Positions 37,428 to 46,928 of a DNA stretch of 64,000 nucleotides are shown here, one piece after another. The notes below the pieces were generated by a model that saw only the letters and a program-made list of their open reading frames with translations, did no database searches and was not told the origin of the DNA. A program made the position numbers and the translations under genes. This DNA comes from VFKU01 sp964620045 (GTDB lineage: Bacteria; Hydrogenedentota; Hydrogenedentia; Hydrogenedentales; GCA-2746185), in the NCBI GenBank assembly GCA_964620045.1, contig CAZUJL010000020.1, forward strand, positions 10,617-74,616, read 5' to 3'. Positions within the stretch are counted from its first letter, which is position 1. Every line of letters starts with the position of its first letter.

Positions 37428-39092
37428 CTAACCGACCATCGACGGCGGGTTAATTTCTTCCCACAGTTTGCGGAACTCGCCGCGGTGGTCGTTTTCTACG
37501 CGCGTGTCGTTGTCGAACACCATCTCGGGCCGCTTCTCCAAGTCATATGGCGCCCATTTCGGAATCTCGGCATTGTTGGGATCGCCCGTGCGCGCGAACG
37601 CCACCCATGCCGACGCGAGCCGGTCGGCCATCTTCCACGCCTCGGGCGACTCGCCGTACATCGCGCCGCGCGCGTTGTGGAATGCCGGGCCCACGTCCAT
37701 CCCGTGCACCGCGCCGAACTTCCCGCCGAAGGCCGGGCATGGCCACTCCCAGGTGTACACATACGCCGGCGCTTTGCCCTGTTGCGCCTTCAGCTCCGCC
37801 TGCTTGATCGCCTCTCGCCGGAAGACCGTGTCGGTCATGATCTGCGCCTGCACGAGATACGGCGATTTGTCCGGATACGTTTTGCGGTACAGCGCCAGGA
37901 TGCGATCCGCGTTCTCTTTGAACTGGCCCTTCACGACGCCCTTGAGACCGTCTTCGGTCAGATTAAAATTCGCAAGCCAGACGCCCGAATCTTCCAGCGT
38001 ACTCCCCACAATCATCGGCACCGTCGCCGATTCTTCCGGCGCCGCGGGATCAAAGGGATGGTGCGGGATTGTGTTGCCCAACACCGGCCCGAAATTGGCC
38101 GAGGTCCCCATCGACGCTTGTACATCGATCAGTTGCTCCCACGGGAGCTTCTGGATATCCGCGACGTTGCTCTTGCTCAAGCCGCACGCTGCCACAAATC
38201 GTTCCGCCAGCTTCGACGCCGCTTCCTGCTCAAGCACTCTTCGCAACGAACCGCTCTGCACAGCCGCGCGGTGAAACAAGCCTTTTGCGCCGGGCATCCC
38301 CATCATCGCCGTGGTCTTCGCGCCGCCGCCGGACTGCCCGAAGATCATCACCGTGTTCGGGTCGCCGCCGAAATTGCCGATGTTGTCGCGCACCCATTCC
38401 AGCGCGGCCACCAAATCCAGCAGGCCGGCGACGCCCGCGTTCGCGAATTCCTCGGGCGCGCCCGCACCCACGAGGTGCGTGAATCCGAACGACGCCAGCC
38501 GGTGGTTCGGCGTCACCACCACGACGTCGCCGTAGCGCGCGAGTGGATCGCCATAAAACCCGCTGGCGTTGTTCGAGCCGGTGGTGTACCCGCCGCCGTG
38601 GAAGCTCACCAGCACCGGGCGCTTCTTGCCGTCGTTCACGCCGGGGGTGCACACGTTCAGCACGAGGCAATCCTCGCCCATGCCGCCGGGCTGCTCGTCC
38701 CACTGAATCAGGCGCGCATAGTCGCGCTTCGGGTCCGCCGGCACCTGCGGCGAAATCTGGCCATGGCCGAGGCATTCGCGCACGCCCGTCCACGGCTCCG
38801 GTTTTTGCGGCGCCATGAAACGGTTCTTGCCGCCGGTCGAGGCGCCATACGGCACGCCTTTGAACTGCTTGATGCCGCCGACGTCGATGCCGCGCACTTT
38901 TCCGGAGGTGGTCTCGACATCGCAGAACAGCGACTTGGCGGTCGGCGTCCACGTACCGCGAATGGCCGGTCCGCCCTCAGGGTGTACAACCACTTCCTGC
39001 TGCGCACCGGCGCGCGCGGCACTCGCCGCGGCAATCAAGGCCGCGCCGCCTTTTACAAATGTCCGCCGCGAAAATGTGTTGTTGTCGTTCAT
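37428..39092 (-). CDS. Carboxylesterase type B, exported
   Basis: 554 residues from the ATG at 39092, seven bases after GAGGGG. The N-terminus SRRTFVKGGAALIAAASAAR looks like a Tat signal. Type B esterase features are GVPYGAS, EDCLVLNVCTPG, VLVSFHGGGYTTGS (oxyanion hole) and the nucleophile elbow FGQSGGGAKTT. The Glu (GSTLEDSG) and His (AVHGMDVGPAFHN) of the triad are present. GQSGGG replaces the common GESAGG. It hydrolyses ester bonds; the substrate is unknown. Confidence 0.88.
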   Translation of the reverse strand: MNDNNTFSRRTFVKGGAALIAAASAARAGAQQEVVVHPEGGPAIRGTWTPTAKSLFCDVETTSGKVRGIDVGGIKQFKGVPYGASTGGKNRFMAPQKPEPWTGVRECLGHGQISPQVPADPKRDYARLIQWDEQPGGMGEDCLVLNVCTPGVNDGKKRPVLVSFHGGGYTTGSNNASGFYGDPLARYGDVVVVTPNHRLASFGFTHLVGAGAPEEFANAGVAGLLDLVAALEWVRDNIGNFGGDPNTVMIFGQSGGGAKTTAMMGMPGAKGLFHRAAVQSGSLRRVLEQEAASKLAERFVAACGLSKSNVADIQKLPWEQLIDVQASMGTSANFGPVLGNTIPHHPFDPAAPEESATVPMIVGSTLEDSGVWLANFNLTEDGLKGVVKGQFKENADRILALYRKTYPDKSPYLVQAQIMTDTVFRREAIKQAELKAQQGKAPAYVYTWEWPCPAFGGKFGAVHGMDVGPAFHNARGAMYGESPEAWKMADRLASAWVAFARTGDPNNAEIPKWAPYDLEKRPEMVFDNDTRVENDHRGEFRKLWEEINPPSMVG

Positions 39093-39262
39093 GCGAAAAC
39101 CCCTCGATACGTTCGAATGCCGCTGGAAATAGCCACTGGGTCGAGCGCCGTTCACGATACACCGATGTTTTTGAGATTGTCACTCAGGTTTCGTTCGCGC
39201 GGATACCCTAAAATCGGTCACAATTGAGCCGATCCATGTTCCGAACAGGAATTTAGAGACCC

Positions 39263-39967
39263 GTGCCCAAAAATTCTCAATCGCCCGCCGTCGTGCTCCT
39301 CAGCGGCGGTATGGATTCCAGTGTGCTTCTGCACTACGTCTCGCTCACGTTCCAATGCGCGCCGATCCACGCACTGAGCTTCGACTATGGCCAGCGGCAC
39401 CGGCGCGAACTCGACAGTGCGCGGTGGCAGTCCAAAAACGCCGGCGTGGCCGTGCACAAGGTGCTCGACCTTTCGTTCCTCGCGGACGTGGTTAAAAGCG
39501 GCACCACGCTCGTACAGGGTGGCGCGGCGGTGCCTGATTTTTCCGCGCTCGCGCCGGCCCTGCTCGATCAGCCGCCCACCTATGTGCCGAACCGCAACAT
39601 GATTCTGCTCTCGCTTGCTGCAGCCTATGCGGAGTCCAACGGCATCTTCGACGTTTTCTACGGCGCGCAGGCGCACGACGAATACGGCTACTGGGACTGC
39701 ACGCGCGATTTCCTCGAACGCATCAACGCGACGCTGGCGCTGAACCGCCGCGACCCCGTGACCATTCACGCGCCGCTGATCGGCAAGCGCAAAGCGGAAC
39801 TCGTGCGCATGGGCCAGGCGCTCGGCGTGGATTTCGCGCAGACGTGGAGCTGCTACCGCGGCGGCGAGAAGGCCTGCGGCACCTGCCCCACTTGCGTCGA
39901 GCGCCTCAATGCCTTCCGCGAGGCCGGCGCCTACGACCCCCTGCCCTACACCGCCATTCTCACGTAG
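39263..39967 (+). CDS. queC: 7-cyano-7-deazaguanine synthase QueC
   Basis: 234 residues, full length. The PP-loop ATPase motif LLSGGMDSSVLLH opens the protein; ALSFDYGQRHRREL, YVPNRNMILLSLA and the C-terminal zinc knuckle CYRGGEKACGTCPTC-VERLNAF complete the family pattern. QueC converts 7-carboxy-7-deazaguanine to preQ0 in queuosine synthesis. No other queuosine gene (queD, queE, queF) is nearby, so the pathway is dispersed in this genome. Confidence 0.95.
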   Translation: MPKNSQSPAVVLLSGGMDSSVLLHYVSLTFQCAPIHALSFDYGQRHRRELDSARWQSKNAGVAVHKVLDLSFLADVVKSGTTLVQGGAAVPDFSALAPALLDQPPTYVPNRNMILLSLAAAYAESNGIFDVFYGAQAHDEYGYWDCTRDFLERINATLALNRRDPVTIHAPLIGKRKAELVRMGQALGVDFAQTWSCYRGGEKACGTCPTCVERLNAFREAGAYDPLPYTAILT

Positions 39968-40040
39968 CGCGCGTTGCGCATCGGCCGGGAGTACGTTAGG
40001 CTAGGAACTTCGCGGGCGGCGCCCGCCGGGAGGAAGACTC

Positions 40041-40892
40041 ATGCGTTTTGTTCTGGGAGCTTTGTTGTTGGTCGCGGCGCCGGTGTTTGCGCAGCAGGAC
40101 GTACCTGTGACGGCACAAAACGTGTCGGGACCGGTGCACATGCTGACGGGCAATGGCGGCAACATCGGCGTGTCCGCCGGTGAAGACGGCCTGCTGATTA
40201 TCGACACGCAGTTTGCCAACATGGCCGGCAAGATCACCGCCGAGCTCGACAAGCTGAACAAGGGCCCGCTGAAGTTCGTGGTGAACACGCACTTCCACCA
40301 GGACCACACGGGCGGCAATCAGGCGCTTGCGCAGAACTCGATCGTCGTGGCGAGCGCGAACGTGCGCACGCGCATGATCGGCAGCCGCGACCTCAGCGAC
40401 GCGGCCTTCCGCAACAGCCTGCCGACGATTACGTACAACCAACCCACGCAGCTCTACATCAACGGCGAAACGATTGAGCTGATCCCGCTCGGGCCGGGCC
40501 ACACCGACGGCGACACGCTGGTGCACTTCACGAAATCGAACGTGTACCACACGGGCGACCAGTTCACGAACGGCATGTATCCCTTCATCGATCTCGCGGG
40601 CGGCGGCGATGTGCAGGGGTATCTCAACAATGTCGCGAAGCTGATCGAAATCATCCCGGCCGACGCGAAGATCATCCCTGGCCACGGCGTGTTGGCGACC
40701 AAAAAGGACCTCGAAACCTTCCAGGCCGTCCTGCTGGACACCATCGGCATCGTGCGAAAAGGCATCGCCGACGGCAAAGATCAGGAAACGCTGCAGAAGG
40801 AAGGCCTGCCCGCGAAGTATGAATCCTGGGGCAAGAACTTCATCGCCAACAACCGCTGGATTTCGATCGTCTACCAGAGCTACACGCGCTAA
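40041..40892 (+). CDS. Exported MBL-fold metallo-hydrolase
   Basis: 283 residues with a signal peptide (RFVLGALLLVAAPVFAQQ). The binuclear zinc motif reads NTHFHQDHTGGN (H-x-H-x-D-H) near residue 85; further ligands are in GPGHTDGDTLVHF and IIPGHG. This is the metallo-beta-lactamase fold, but similar to general periplasmic hydrolases rather than a clear antibiotic-resistance enzyme. The ribosome site is GGAGG. A signal-bearing alpha/beta hydrolase follows 9 bp later, so the two are co-transcribed. Confidence 0.82.
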   Translation: MRFVLGALLLVAAPVFAQQDVPVTAQNVSGPVHMLTGNGGNIGVSAGEDGLLIIDTQFANMAGKITAELDKLNKGPLKFVVNTHFHQDHTGGNQALAQNSIVVASANVRTRMIGSRDLSDAAFRNSLPTITYNQPTQLYINGETIELIPLGPGHTDGDTLVHFTKSNVYHTGDQFTNGMYPFIDLAGGGDVQGYLNNVAKLIEIIPADAKIIPGHGVLATKKDLETFQAVLLDTIGIVRKGIADGKDQETLQKEGLPAKYESWGKNFIANNRWISIVYQSYTR

Positions 40893-40901
40893 CCCGCAAA
40901 C

Positions 40902-41768
40902 ATGAACGCCTGCCGCATCGCCGTGTGCCTGCTCGCCGTCTGTGCGGCGGCGCGTGCCGATGAGCTGATCCTGAGTTCCGGCTTCGTCGAAAGCGGCGGC
41001 GAGCAGATCTATTATGAGTCCGTGGGCACCGGCGACGCGCTCGTGCTCTCGCACGGCCTCGGCGGCAATCACGCGATCTGGTATCAGCAGGTGCCGGAAT
41101 TCGCCAAGCGCTATCGCGTGATCACGTGGGACCAGCGCGGATTCGGGCGATCGACGAACACGAAGAACGAAACCGGTCCTGCTGTCGCCGGGGACGACCT
41201 CCGCGCGGTGCTGGATCATCTGCACATCAATCGCGCGCACCTCGTCGGCCAATCGATGGGTGGCTGGGCCGTGATGGGCTTCGCGCTGGCGCATCCGGAG
41301 CGCGTGCAGTCGCTGGTGCTAGCGGATACCCTCGGCGGCATCTATACGTCGGAAGCCGAGAAGCACTTCGATGCCTACATCCGCACAGCCGCGGGTAGTC
41401 CGCCGCCCGATAAACTGCCCATCACCCAGCACCCGGCCATCGGCGAGCAGCTCGGCCCGCAAGACCCGGCCAAGGCCTTCCTGTACCGCCAGATCGGCGG
41501 TACCACGGCCCCCGCGCCACCGGGCATGGGCCTCAAGCTGCGACAGACAGCGTTTCCGCTCGACAAAATCCGCGCGCTGAAGGTGCCCACGCTGTTCGTC
41601 GTCGGACAGAACGACCCAATCTTTCCGCCCGCCGTCGTGCGCAGTATCGCGGCGGAAATCCAAGGTGCCCGCATGGTCGAGTTGCCCCGCACGGGACATT
41701 CGCCGTATTTTGAGACGCCTGCGGCATGGAATGCGGCGGTTTCAGAATTTCTGTCTGCGGCGCACTAA
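40902..41768 (+). CDS. Exported alpha/beta hydrolase
   Basis: 288 residues. A short signal peptide (CRIAVCLLAVCAAARA) is followed by a standard alpha/beta hydrolase: oxyanion region LSHGLGGNHAIWYQQ, nucleophile elbow LVGQSMGGWAVMGF, the acid residue in VVGQNDPIFPP and the final His in PRTGHSPYFETP. The substrate cannot be told from sequence. It lies nine bases after the MBL hydrolase gene; there is no strong ribosome site, so translation may depend on that neighbour. Confidence 0.83.
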   Translation: MNACRIAVCLLAVCAAARADELILSSGFVESGGEQIYYESVGTGDALVLSHGLGGNHAIWYQQVPEFAKRYRVITWDQRGFGRSTNTKNETGPAVAGDDLRAVLDHLHINRAHLVGQSMGGWAVMGFALAHPERVQSLVLADTLGGIYTSEAEKHFDAYIRTAAGSPPPDKLPITQHPAIGEQLGPQDPAKAFLYRQIGGTTAPAPPGMGLKLRQTAFPLDKIRALKVPTLFVVGQNDPIFPPAVVRSIAAEIQGARMVELPRTGHSPYFETPAAWNAAVSEFLSAAH

Positions 41769-41825
41769 ACCAATTCGCATCAACTGCCGTCCAATTACGG
41801 CAAAAAATTTCAGGGAGATTCCGAA

Positions 41826-42614
41826 ATGGTCCGGCAACTGGGGCAATGGATTGCGGTATGCTGCGCGGCACTGATTTTTAGCGGCTGCATTAACGTGCGT
41901 GTGCACGACAATGCCGTGGATGTTCAGCACGACATGACCCAAAGCACCAACGGTTTCTACGCCTTCCGCACCAATATCGATGGTGACTCGTGGCCGTCTG
42001 TGGTGTATGTGCCCGCGGGCTACACACCCGACAAGGAATGGCCGCTGATCGTTTTCCTACACGGCATGGGCGAGCGCGGCGACGACGGCTGGAAGCAGTC
42101 GGAAGTCGGCATCGGCGGCGCGATCCGCATGAACCCGGAGCGCTTCCCGGCGATCGTCGTGATGCCACAGTGCGCGAAGAGCACCACGTGGGGCTCGGAT
42201 GAAAATCCTGAAGGCGCGCCGGCGTGGAAGCACATCGACGCTGTGATCGCGTACGCCAAGCAGCACTACCACATTGACGAAGACCGCGTGCTGCTCACGG
42301 GCCTCTCCATGGGCGGCTTCGGCACGTACCACTACGGCGCGATGCGCGCGGACCAGATCGCGGCCTTCATGCCCATCTGCGGCGGCGGAAACGTGGCCGA
42401 TGCGAAGGAACTCGCGCGACGCCCGTTGTGGGCCTTCCACGGCCTCGCGGATACGGTCGTGCCGCCGCAGCGATCCGAGGAAATGGTCGCGGCGATCAAG
42501 GCCGCCGGTGGCGACGCCAAGCTAACGGAATACGAAGGCGTGAGCCACAACAGTTGGGACAAGACCTACCGCAATCAGGAAAACATCGAGTGGCTGCTCA
42601 GGCAGTCGCTGTAG
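41826..42614 (+). CDS. Lipoprotein esterase/peptidase-like alpha/beta hydrolase
   Basis: 262 residues. The signal CCAALIFSGC is a lipobox. The catalytic domain resembles LpqC/feruloyl-esterase-like and phospholipase/carboxylesterase proteins: WPLIVFLHGMGERGDDGW, the nucleophile in LLTGLSMGGFGTYHYG, the acid in FHGLADTVVPPQ and His in YEGVSHNSWDKTY. Ribosome site GGGAG precedes the ATG. It ends just before a bidirectional terminator. Confidence 0.82.
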   Translation: MVRQLGQWIAVCCAALIFSGCINVRVHDNAVDVQHDMTQSTNGFYAFRTNIDGDSWPSVVYVPAGYTPDKEWPLIVFLHGMGERGDDGWKQSEVGIGGAIRMNPERFPAIVVMPQCAKSTTWGSDENPEGAPAWKHIDAVIAYAKQHYHIDEDRVLLTGLSMGGFGTYHYGAMRADQIAAFMPICGGGNVADAKELARRPLWAFHGLADTVVPPQRSEEMVAAIKAAGGDAKLTEYEGVSHNSWDKTYRNQENIEWLLRQSL

Positions 42615-42630
42615 ACACTCCACGTAATAA

Positions 42631-42663
42631 AAAATCCGCTCCTCATCGAGAGGAGCGGATTTT
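42631..42663. terminator. Bidirectional terminator
   Basis: AAATCCGCTCCTC (42632-42644) pairs perfectly with GAGGAGCGGATTT (42650-42662) around a 5-nt loop, with A-rich and T-rich flanks. It lies between the esterase gene (plus) and nadA (minus) and can serve both. Confidence 0.92.
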
Positions 42664-42701
42664 CTATTGCGTCATTGCGCGAAGGTTAAACGAACGTCGG
42701 G

Positions 42702-43814
42702 CTATCGGATTTCGAGCATCCGGTCGATCGGCTTGCGGGCCTTGGCGATGATGTCCGACGGCACTTCGATCTGGAACTGGTTCTTTTCCAGCGCGGCGAG
42801 CGTCTCTTCCATCGTGATCTGGTTCATGTGCGGGCAGCGGAAACTGCACAGGCGCAGCATGTTCTTGTCGGGGTGCGCGGCGGCGATGTTGTCGCCCATG
42901 CTGCATTCGGTGAGCAGCAGGAACTGATCGCCCTCCATCTTCTCGACGGCGGCGATAAGCTGTTTCGTGCTGCCGACGAAGTCGGACTCGGCGCAGACTT
43001 CGGGGCTGCATTCCGGGTGCGCAAGCACTTTCACGTTCGGGTGCTGCTTGCGCACGAGCTGGATATCGTCCACGCGGAACAGCTCGTGCACTTCGCAGCG
43101 CGCGCGCCAGCCGATGATGGTCGGTTCCTTCGGCAGATCGATGTGCTGACCGCGCAGGAAGCCCGGCAGCACGAAGTTCATGCCCAGTTCCTTGGCCGTG
43201 TTGCGCGCGAGGAACTCATCGGGCAGTAGCATGATGTGCTCGTGGCCGAGATTGCGCAGGTGCTTGATCACCGCGGCGGCATTGCCCGAGGTGCAGCAGT
43301 AGTCGGACTCCGCCTTCACGTTGGCGTAGGTGTTCACATACGTAACGACCGGCACGCCGGGGTATTGCTTTTTCAGGTCGCGCACGTCGGACACCGTGAT
43401 GCCGCCGGCGAGCGAGCACAGCGCCTTTTCGGACGGCAGCAGCACCATCTTGTCCGGGTTCAGAATCTTGGCCGTCTCGGCCATGAACAGCACGCCGCAA
43501 AACACGATGATGTCGGCTTCGGTCTCGGCGGACACGCGCGAGAGCTCCAGCGAATCGCCGGTGTAGTCCGGCACGGACATGTACAGCGCCGGTTCCATAT
43601 AATTGTGCCCGAGGATGACGGCGTTCTTTTCCTTCTTCAGCTTGTTGATCTTGTAGGCGAACTCGGCCTTGTAGTCGATCTCGAACGGAGGCAGAAAGCC
43701 GCGCAGCTTCTTGTGCATCAGCGCGCGCGTTTCCTCGAGCGAGAGGATTTCGCTTCCGGCTATCGTCTCTGGCATGTCGACGTAAAATCCTTCAGTGGCC
43801 GGGGATTCCGGCAT
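42702..43814 (-). CDS. nadA: Quinolinate synthase A
   Basis: 370 residues from the ATG at 43814; the ATG at 43775 (357 residues, after GAAGGA) is a strong alternative. NadA condenses iminoaspartate and dihydroxyacetone phosphate to quinolinate for NAD. The three [4Fe-4S] ligands are visible in IIVFCGVLFMAET, AHPECSPEVCAES and SFRCPHMN. ILGHNYM, YVNTYANVKAESDYCCTSGNA and WRARCEVH are further family blocks. It follows sufU on the same strand with an 86-bp gap and ends at a terminator, linking it to Fe-S assembly. Confidence 0.95.
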   Translation of the reverse strand: MPESPATEGFYVDMPETIAGSEILSLEETRALMHKKLRGFLPPFEIDYKAEFAYKINKLKKEKNAVILGHNYMEPALYMSVPDYTGDSLELSRVSAETEADIIVFCGVLFMAETAKILNPDKMVLLPSEKALCSLAGGITVSDVRDLKKQYPGVPVVTYVNTYANVKAESDYCCTSGNAAAVIKHLRNLGHEHIMLLPDEFLARNTAKELGMNFVLPGFLRGQHIDLPKEPTIIGWRARCEVHELFRVDDIQLVRKQHPNVKVLAHPECSPEVCAESDFVGSTKQLIAAVEKMEGDQFLLLTECSMGDNIAAAHPDKNMLRLCSFRCPHMNQITMEETLAALEKNQFQIEVPSDIIAKARKPIDRMLEIR

Positions 43815-43900
43815 CGCTGTATACACCGCGACCAGCGATTTTATTTGGATGGAGTCGAATAGTTTAGCAAGCGGCGGGGCCGCTGTTCCACGTTTAACCC

Positions 43901-44353
43901 TTACTCTGTGCTCACGGGTTCGTGCCCGCCGCGCAGCGCGGACAGCGCCGCATGCCAGGCGAGCGTGGCACATTTTGCCCGCACCGGAAACTCGCGAATT
44001 CCGCCAAAAATGGCCAGTTTTCCGAGTTTTTTCTCCTCCAGGGGCGAGCCCGGATCCGACGTAATCATGTCTTTGAAACGCGCGAACACGGCCTCGGCTT
44101 CCGCGCGGGTTTTGCCCGCCAGTTCCGTCGTCATCACGGACGCCGAAGACTTGGATATCGCACATCCCGCGCCTTCGAATTTCACTTCCTTAATCGTATC
44201 ACCGTCCATGCGCAGGTACACGGTGAAGTGGTCGCCGCAGAGCGCGTTGTAGCCCTCCGCTTTCGCGTCCGGGTCCGCCATCGCGCCGAAATTGCGCGGC
44301 GAGCGGTTGTGGTCGAGGATGACCTTCTCGTAAAGCGCGCGTTGCTCGGTCAT
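43901..44353 (-). CDS. sufU: SufU/IscU-type Fe-S scaffold or sulfur-transfer protein
   Basis: 150 residues. Three conserved Cys are seen in YNALCGDHF, GAGCAISKSSASVM and VRAKCATLAWHA. Start VILDHNRSPRNFG is typical. The extra 18-residue segment before the last Cys (SPLEEKKLGKLAIFG) is the SufU hallmark absent from IscU, so it should accept sulfur from SufS using zinc. It overlaps sufS by 4 bp. Confidence 0.93.
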   Translation of the reverse strand: MTEQRALYEKVILDHNRSPRNFGAMADPDAKAEGYNALCGDHFTVYLRMDGDTIKEVKFEGAGCAISKSSASVMTTELAGKTRAEAEAVFARFKDMITSDPGSPLEEKKLGKLAIFGGIREFPVRAKCATLAWHAALSALRGGHEPVSTE

Positions 44354-45594
44354 CCGCCAAACACCTCGTTCACCTTGTGCAGCGACGCCACGAGCCGATC
44401 GACTTCGTCGCGCGTATTGTAGAACGCGAACGACGCGCGCGCGGTCGCCGGCACGCCGAAGCGCTGCATCAGCGGCTGCGTGCAGTGATGCCCGGCGCGG
44501 ATGGCGATGCCGTCGTCATCGAGCAGTTGGCCAATGTCGTGCGGGTGCGCCGAGTCCATCGTGAAGGATAATACTGAGGCTTTCTCGCGCGCGTTGCCGA
44601 TGATGTGCAAGCCCGAAACGGTTTCGAGCTGCTCGGTGGCGTAGGCCAGCAAATCGGCTTCGTGGGCCACGGCCGCCGCGAAATCGAGATTCATCAGATA
44701 CTCCGCCGCTGCGCCTAGCCCAATGGCCTCGGCAATGGGCGGCGTACCCCCTTCAAACCGTGCGGGAATGGGCGCGAATGTGGTCTTTTCGAAGCTCACC
44801 GAGCGAATCATATTCCCGCCGCCCCGGTGCGGCGGCATGCGATCCAGCCACTCGGCGCGGCCGTACAGCACGCCGATTCCCGTCGGGCCGAACATCTTGT
44901 GTCCCGCGATCGCGGCGAAGTCGCAGCCGATCTGCTGCACATCGATCCGGAGGTGCGGCGCGGCTTGTGCGCAATCGAGCAGCACCGCGGCGCCTTTGGC
45001 GTGGGCCTTGGCGGTGAGTTCGCGCACGGGATTAATCGTGCCGAGGGTGTTGGACACATGCGCCATCGCGACGAGTTTTGTGCGCTCGGTCAGCAGCGCG
45101 TCAAACGCGGCCAGATCGAGTTCGCCGGTGTCCGTCACCGGGACGACCTTCAGCGCGATACCCGCGCGATCGCGCAGCATCTGCCACGGCACGATGTTCG
45201 AGTGGTGCTCCATTTGCGTGAGCAGCAGTTCATCGCCGGGCTTCAGGAAGGCCTGGCCGAAGGAGGTGGCGACGAGATTGATCGAGTCCGTCGCGCCGGC
45301 CGTGAGGATGATTTCGCGGTCTTCGCGGGCGTTCAGGAAGCGCTGCAGCAACGTCCGCGCGGCCTCGTGCCGATCCGTGGCGACTTGGCTGAGATGATGA
45401 ACACCCCTGTGAACATTGGCGTTTTCGCTCTCGAAGAAACGCTGGACGGCGTCCATCACCACACGCGGTTTCTGCGCGCTGGCGGCGTTGTCGAGGTAGA
45501 CCAAGGGCTTGCCGCGCACGCGGGAAGCGAGGATCGGGAACTCCGCCCGCACCGCGGCCACGTCGAACTTCGTCTCGGCGGCGGTGGAGTGCAT
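44350..45594 (-). CDS. sufS: Cysteine desulfurase SufS
   Basis: 414 residues. A group II PLP-dependent desulfurase: FPILASRVRGKPLVYLDNAA at the start, MEHHSNIVPWQ, the PLP lysine in AIAGHKMFGPTGIGVLYG, and the persulfide Cys in IRAGHHCTQPLM. It mobilises sulfur from cysteine to SufU. It lies 12 bp after sufD and overlaps sufU. Confidence 0.95.
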   Translation of the reverse strand: MHSTAAETKFDVAAVRAEFPILASRVRGKPLVYLDNAASAQKPRVVMDAVQRFFESENANVHRGVHHLSQVATDRHEAARTLLQRFLNAREDREIILTAGATDSINLVATSFGQAFLKPGDELLLTQMEHHSNIVPWQMLRDRAGIALKVVPVTDTGELDLAAFDALLTERTKLVAMAHVSNTLGTINPVRELTAKAHAKGAAVLLDCAQAAPHLRIDVQQIGCDFAAIAGHKMFGPTGIGVLYGRAEWLDRMPPHRGGGNMIRSVSFEKTTFAPIPARFEGGTPPIAEAIGLGAAAEYLMNLDFAAAVAHEADLLAYATEQLETVSGLHIIGNAREKASVLSFTMDSAHPHDIGQLLDDDGIAIRAGHHCTQPLMQRFGVPATARASFAFYNTRDEVDRLVASLHKVNEVFGG

Positions 45595-45606
45595 GAAGCC
45601 TCCCGG

Positions 45607-46920
45607 TTACTTCGGACTGTACTTGTCGAACACGTACTTCGCGAGCCGCGCCTGCAGCTCGGGCACTTCAATCGCGTGCACGACTTCGGCCGCGAAGCCG
45701 TAGGTCAGGATGGCGTTCGCCATCGCCGCCGTCATGCCGCGGCTCTGGAAATAGAAAATATGCTCCGGCGGAAAGCCGCCGATGGTCGCGCCGTGCGTGC
45801 ACTTCACGTCGTCGGCGAAAATTTCGAGCTGCGGCTTGGTGTCGATCGTCGCGTCGCCGGACAGCAGCAGGTTGTTGTTGAGCTGGTTCGAGTCGGTCTT
45901 CTGCGCGCCGGGCTGCACGAACACTTTGCCGGTGAAGACGGCGCTGCTCGTGCCATCCAGCACGCCCTTGTAACCCATGCGGCTGTAGCAGTGCGAGGCC
46001 GCGTGCGTAACGTTCAGGTAGTTGTCGATCAGGCGGTCGCCGTCGTTGAGGTACAGGCCCTTCAACTCCGCATTGCCGCCCTCGCCCGCCAGCGTGAGGT
46101 TAATTTCGTTGCGCACGATCTGGCCGCTCAGCGTAATCGCGAAGGCTTCCAGCTTGCAGTCGCGGCCCGTCACCATGGCGGCCGTTTCGAGGTGGTGCCC
46201 CGCCGCGCCTTCTTCGACAATCTTGTGCCGGTGCAGCACAGCGTTATCGCCGAGCACGATTTCCGACACCAGATTGGTCAGGTACGCCGTCTGCGATAGG
46301 CCGACGTAGCTTTCGACTACGGTCGCCTGCGCGGAAGTGCCCAGCACAATCAGGTTGCGCGGATGCGCGGCGGCCTCACGCGCGCCCGTGGCGAGATGCA
46401 GGATGTGCACCGGCTCGTCGAGCACGGTGTTGTCTGGCACAAACAGATAGGCGCCATCGTGCAGCAGCGCGCTGTTCATCGCCACAAAGCCGCTGGTCTC
46501 CGTCGCGTGCTTGGCGAGATGCTGCTGCAGCGCCGTATCGCCCGCCGCAATCGCTTCGGCCAGTGAACCGAACTTCACGCCGGCCGCAATCTTCTTAATC
46601 GTCGTCAGTGCCGGCGCATACACACCGTCCACAAACACAATGCGGGGCCAGCTCGGGCAGTACAGCAGCGGCGTCACTTCGGCGGCCGTGACCGCACGGC
46701 CGGGCTGGTTCAGGGCCGGACGAAATCCGGCCTTGGCAATGGGTGCGATGTTCGTAAAGCGCCACGCTTCCTGCCGGTGATGCGGCAGGCCGAGCTCGGC
46801 GAAACGCTCCGCGCCGGCGCGGCGGATGGCCTGCAGCCACGCGGGGCCGCCGAGGGCCTGCGCCTTGCCGGCGTCGGCCTCGAAGTTGGGCCAGGGGTTG
46901 GTAGCGGGGGTCGTGCTCAT
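45607..46920 (-). CDS. sufD: Fe-S cluster assembly protein SufD
   Basis: 437 residues. The C-terminal beta-helix shows HGATIGGFPPEHIFYFQSRG followed by GFAAEVV, characteristic of SufB/SufD. The N-terminus includes LGLPHHRQEAWRFTNIAPI, typical of SufD. SufD pairs with SufB and SufC in the scaffold complex SufBC2D. It starts 8 bp after sufC ends. Confidence 0.94.
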   Translation of the reverse strand: MSTTPATNPWPNFEADAGKAQALGGPAWLQAIRRAGAERFAELGLPHHRQEAWRFTNIAPIAKAGFRPALNQPGRAVTAAEVTPLLYCPSWPRIVFVDGVYAPALTTIKKIAAGVKFGSLAEAIAAGDTALQQHLAKHATETSGFVAMNSALLHDGAYLFVPDNTVLDEPVHILHLATGAREAAAHPRNLIVLGTSAQATVVESYVGLSQTAYLTNLVSEIVLGDNAVLHRHKIVEEGAAGHHLETAAMVTGRDCKLEAFAITLSGQIVRNEINLTLAGEGGNAELKGLYLNDGDRLIDNYLNVTHAASHCYSRMGYKGVLDGTSSAVFTGKVFVQPGAQKTDSNQLNNNLLLSGDATIDTKPQLEIFADDVKCTHGATIGGFPPEHIFYFQSRGMTAAMANAILTYGFAAEVVHAIEVPELQARLAKYVFDKYSPK

Positions 46921-46928
46921 GCGGTGGT

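Noticed and set aside
40041..40892. Beta-lactam resistance enzyme
   Set aside because: The zinc motif only proves the MBL fold. Sequence around it does not let me assign a beta-lactamase subclass, so the general hydrolase name is kept.
43815..44165. 117-codon upstream extension of nadA
   Set aside because: It overlaps sufU in another frame and lacks NadA homology; ATG codons at 43814 or 43775 give normal lengths.
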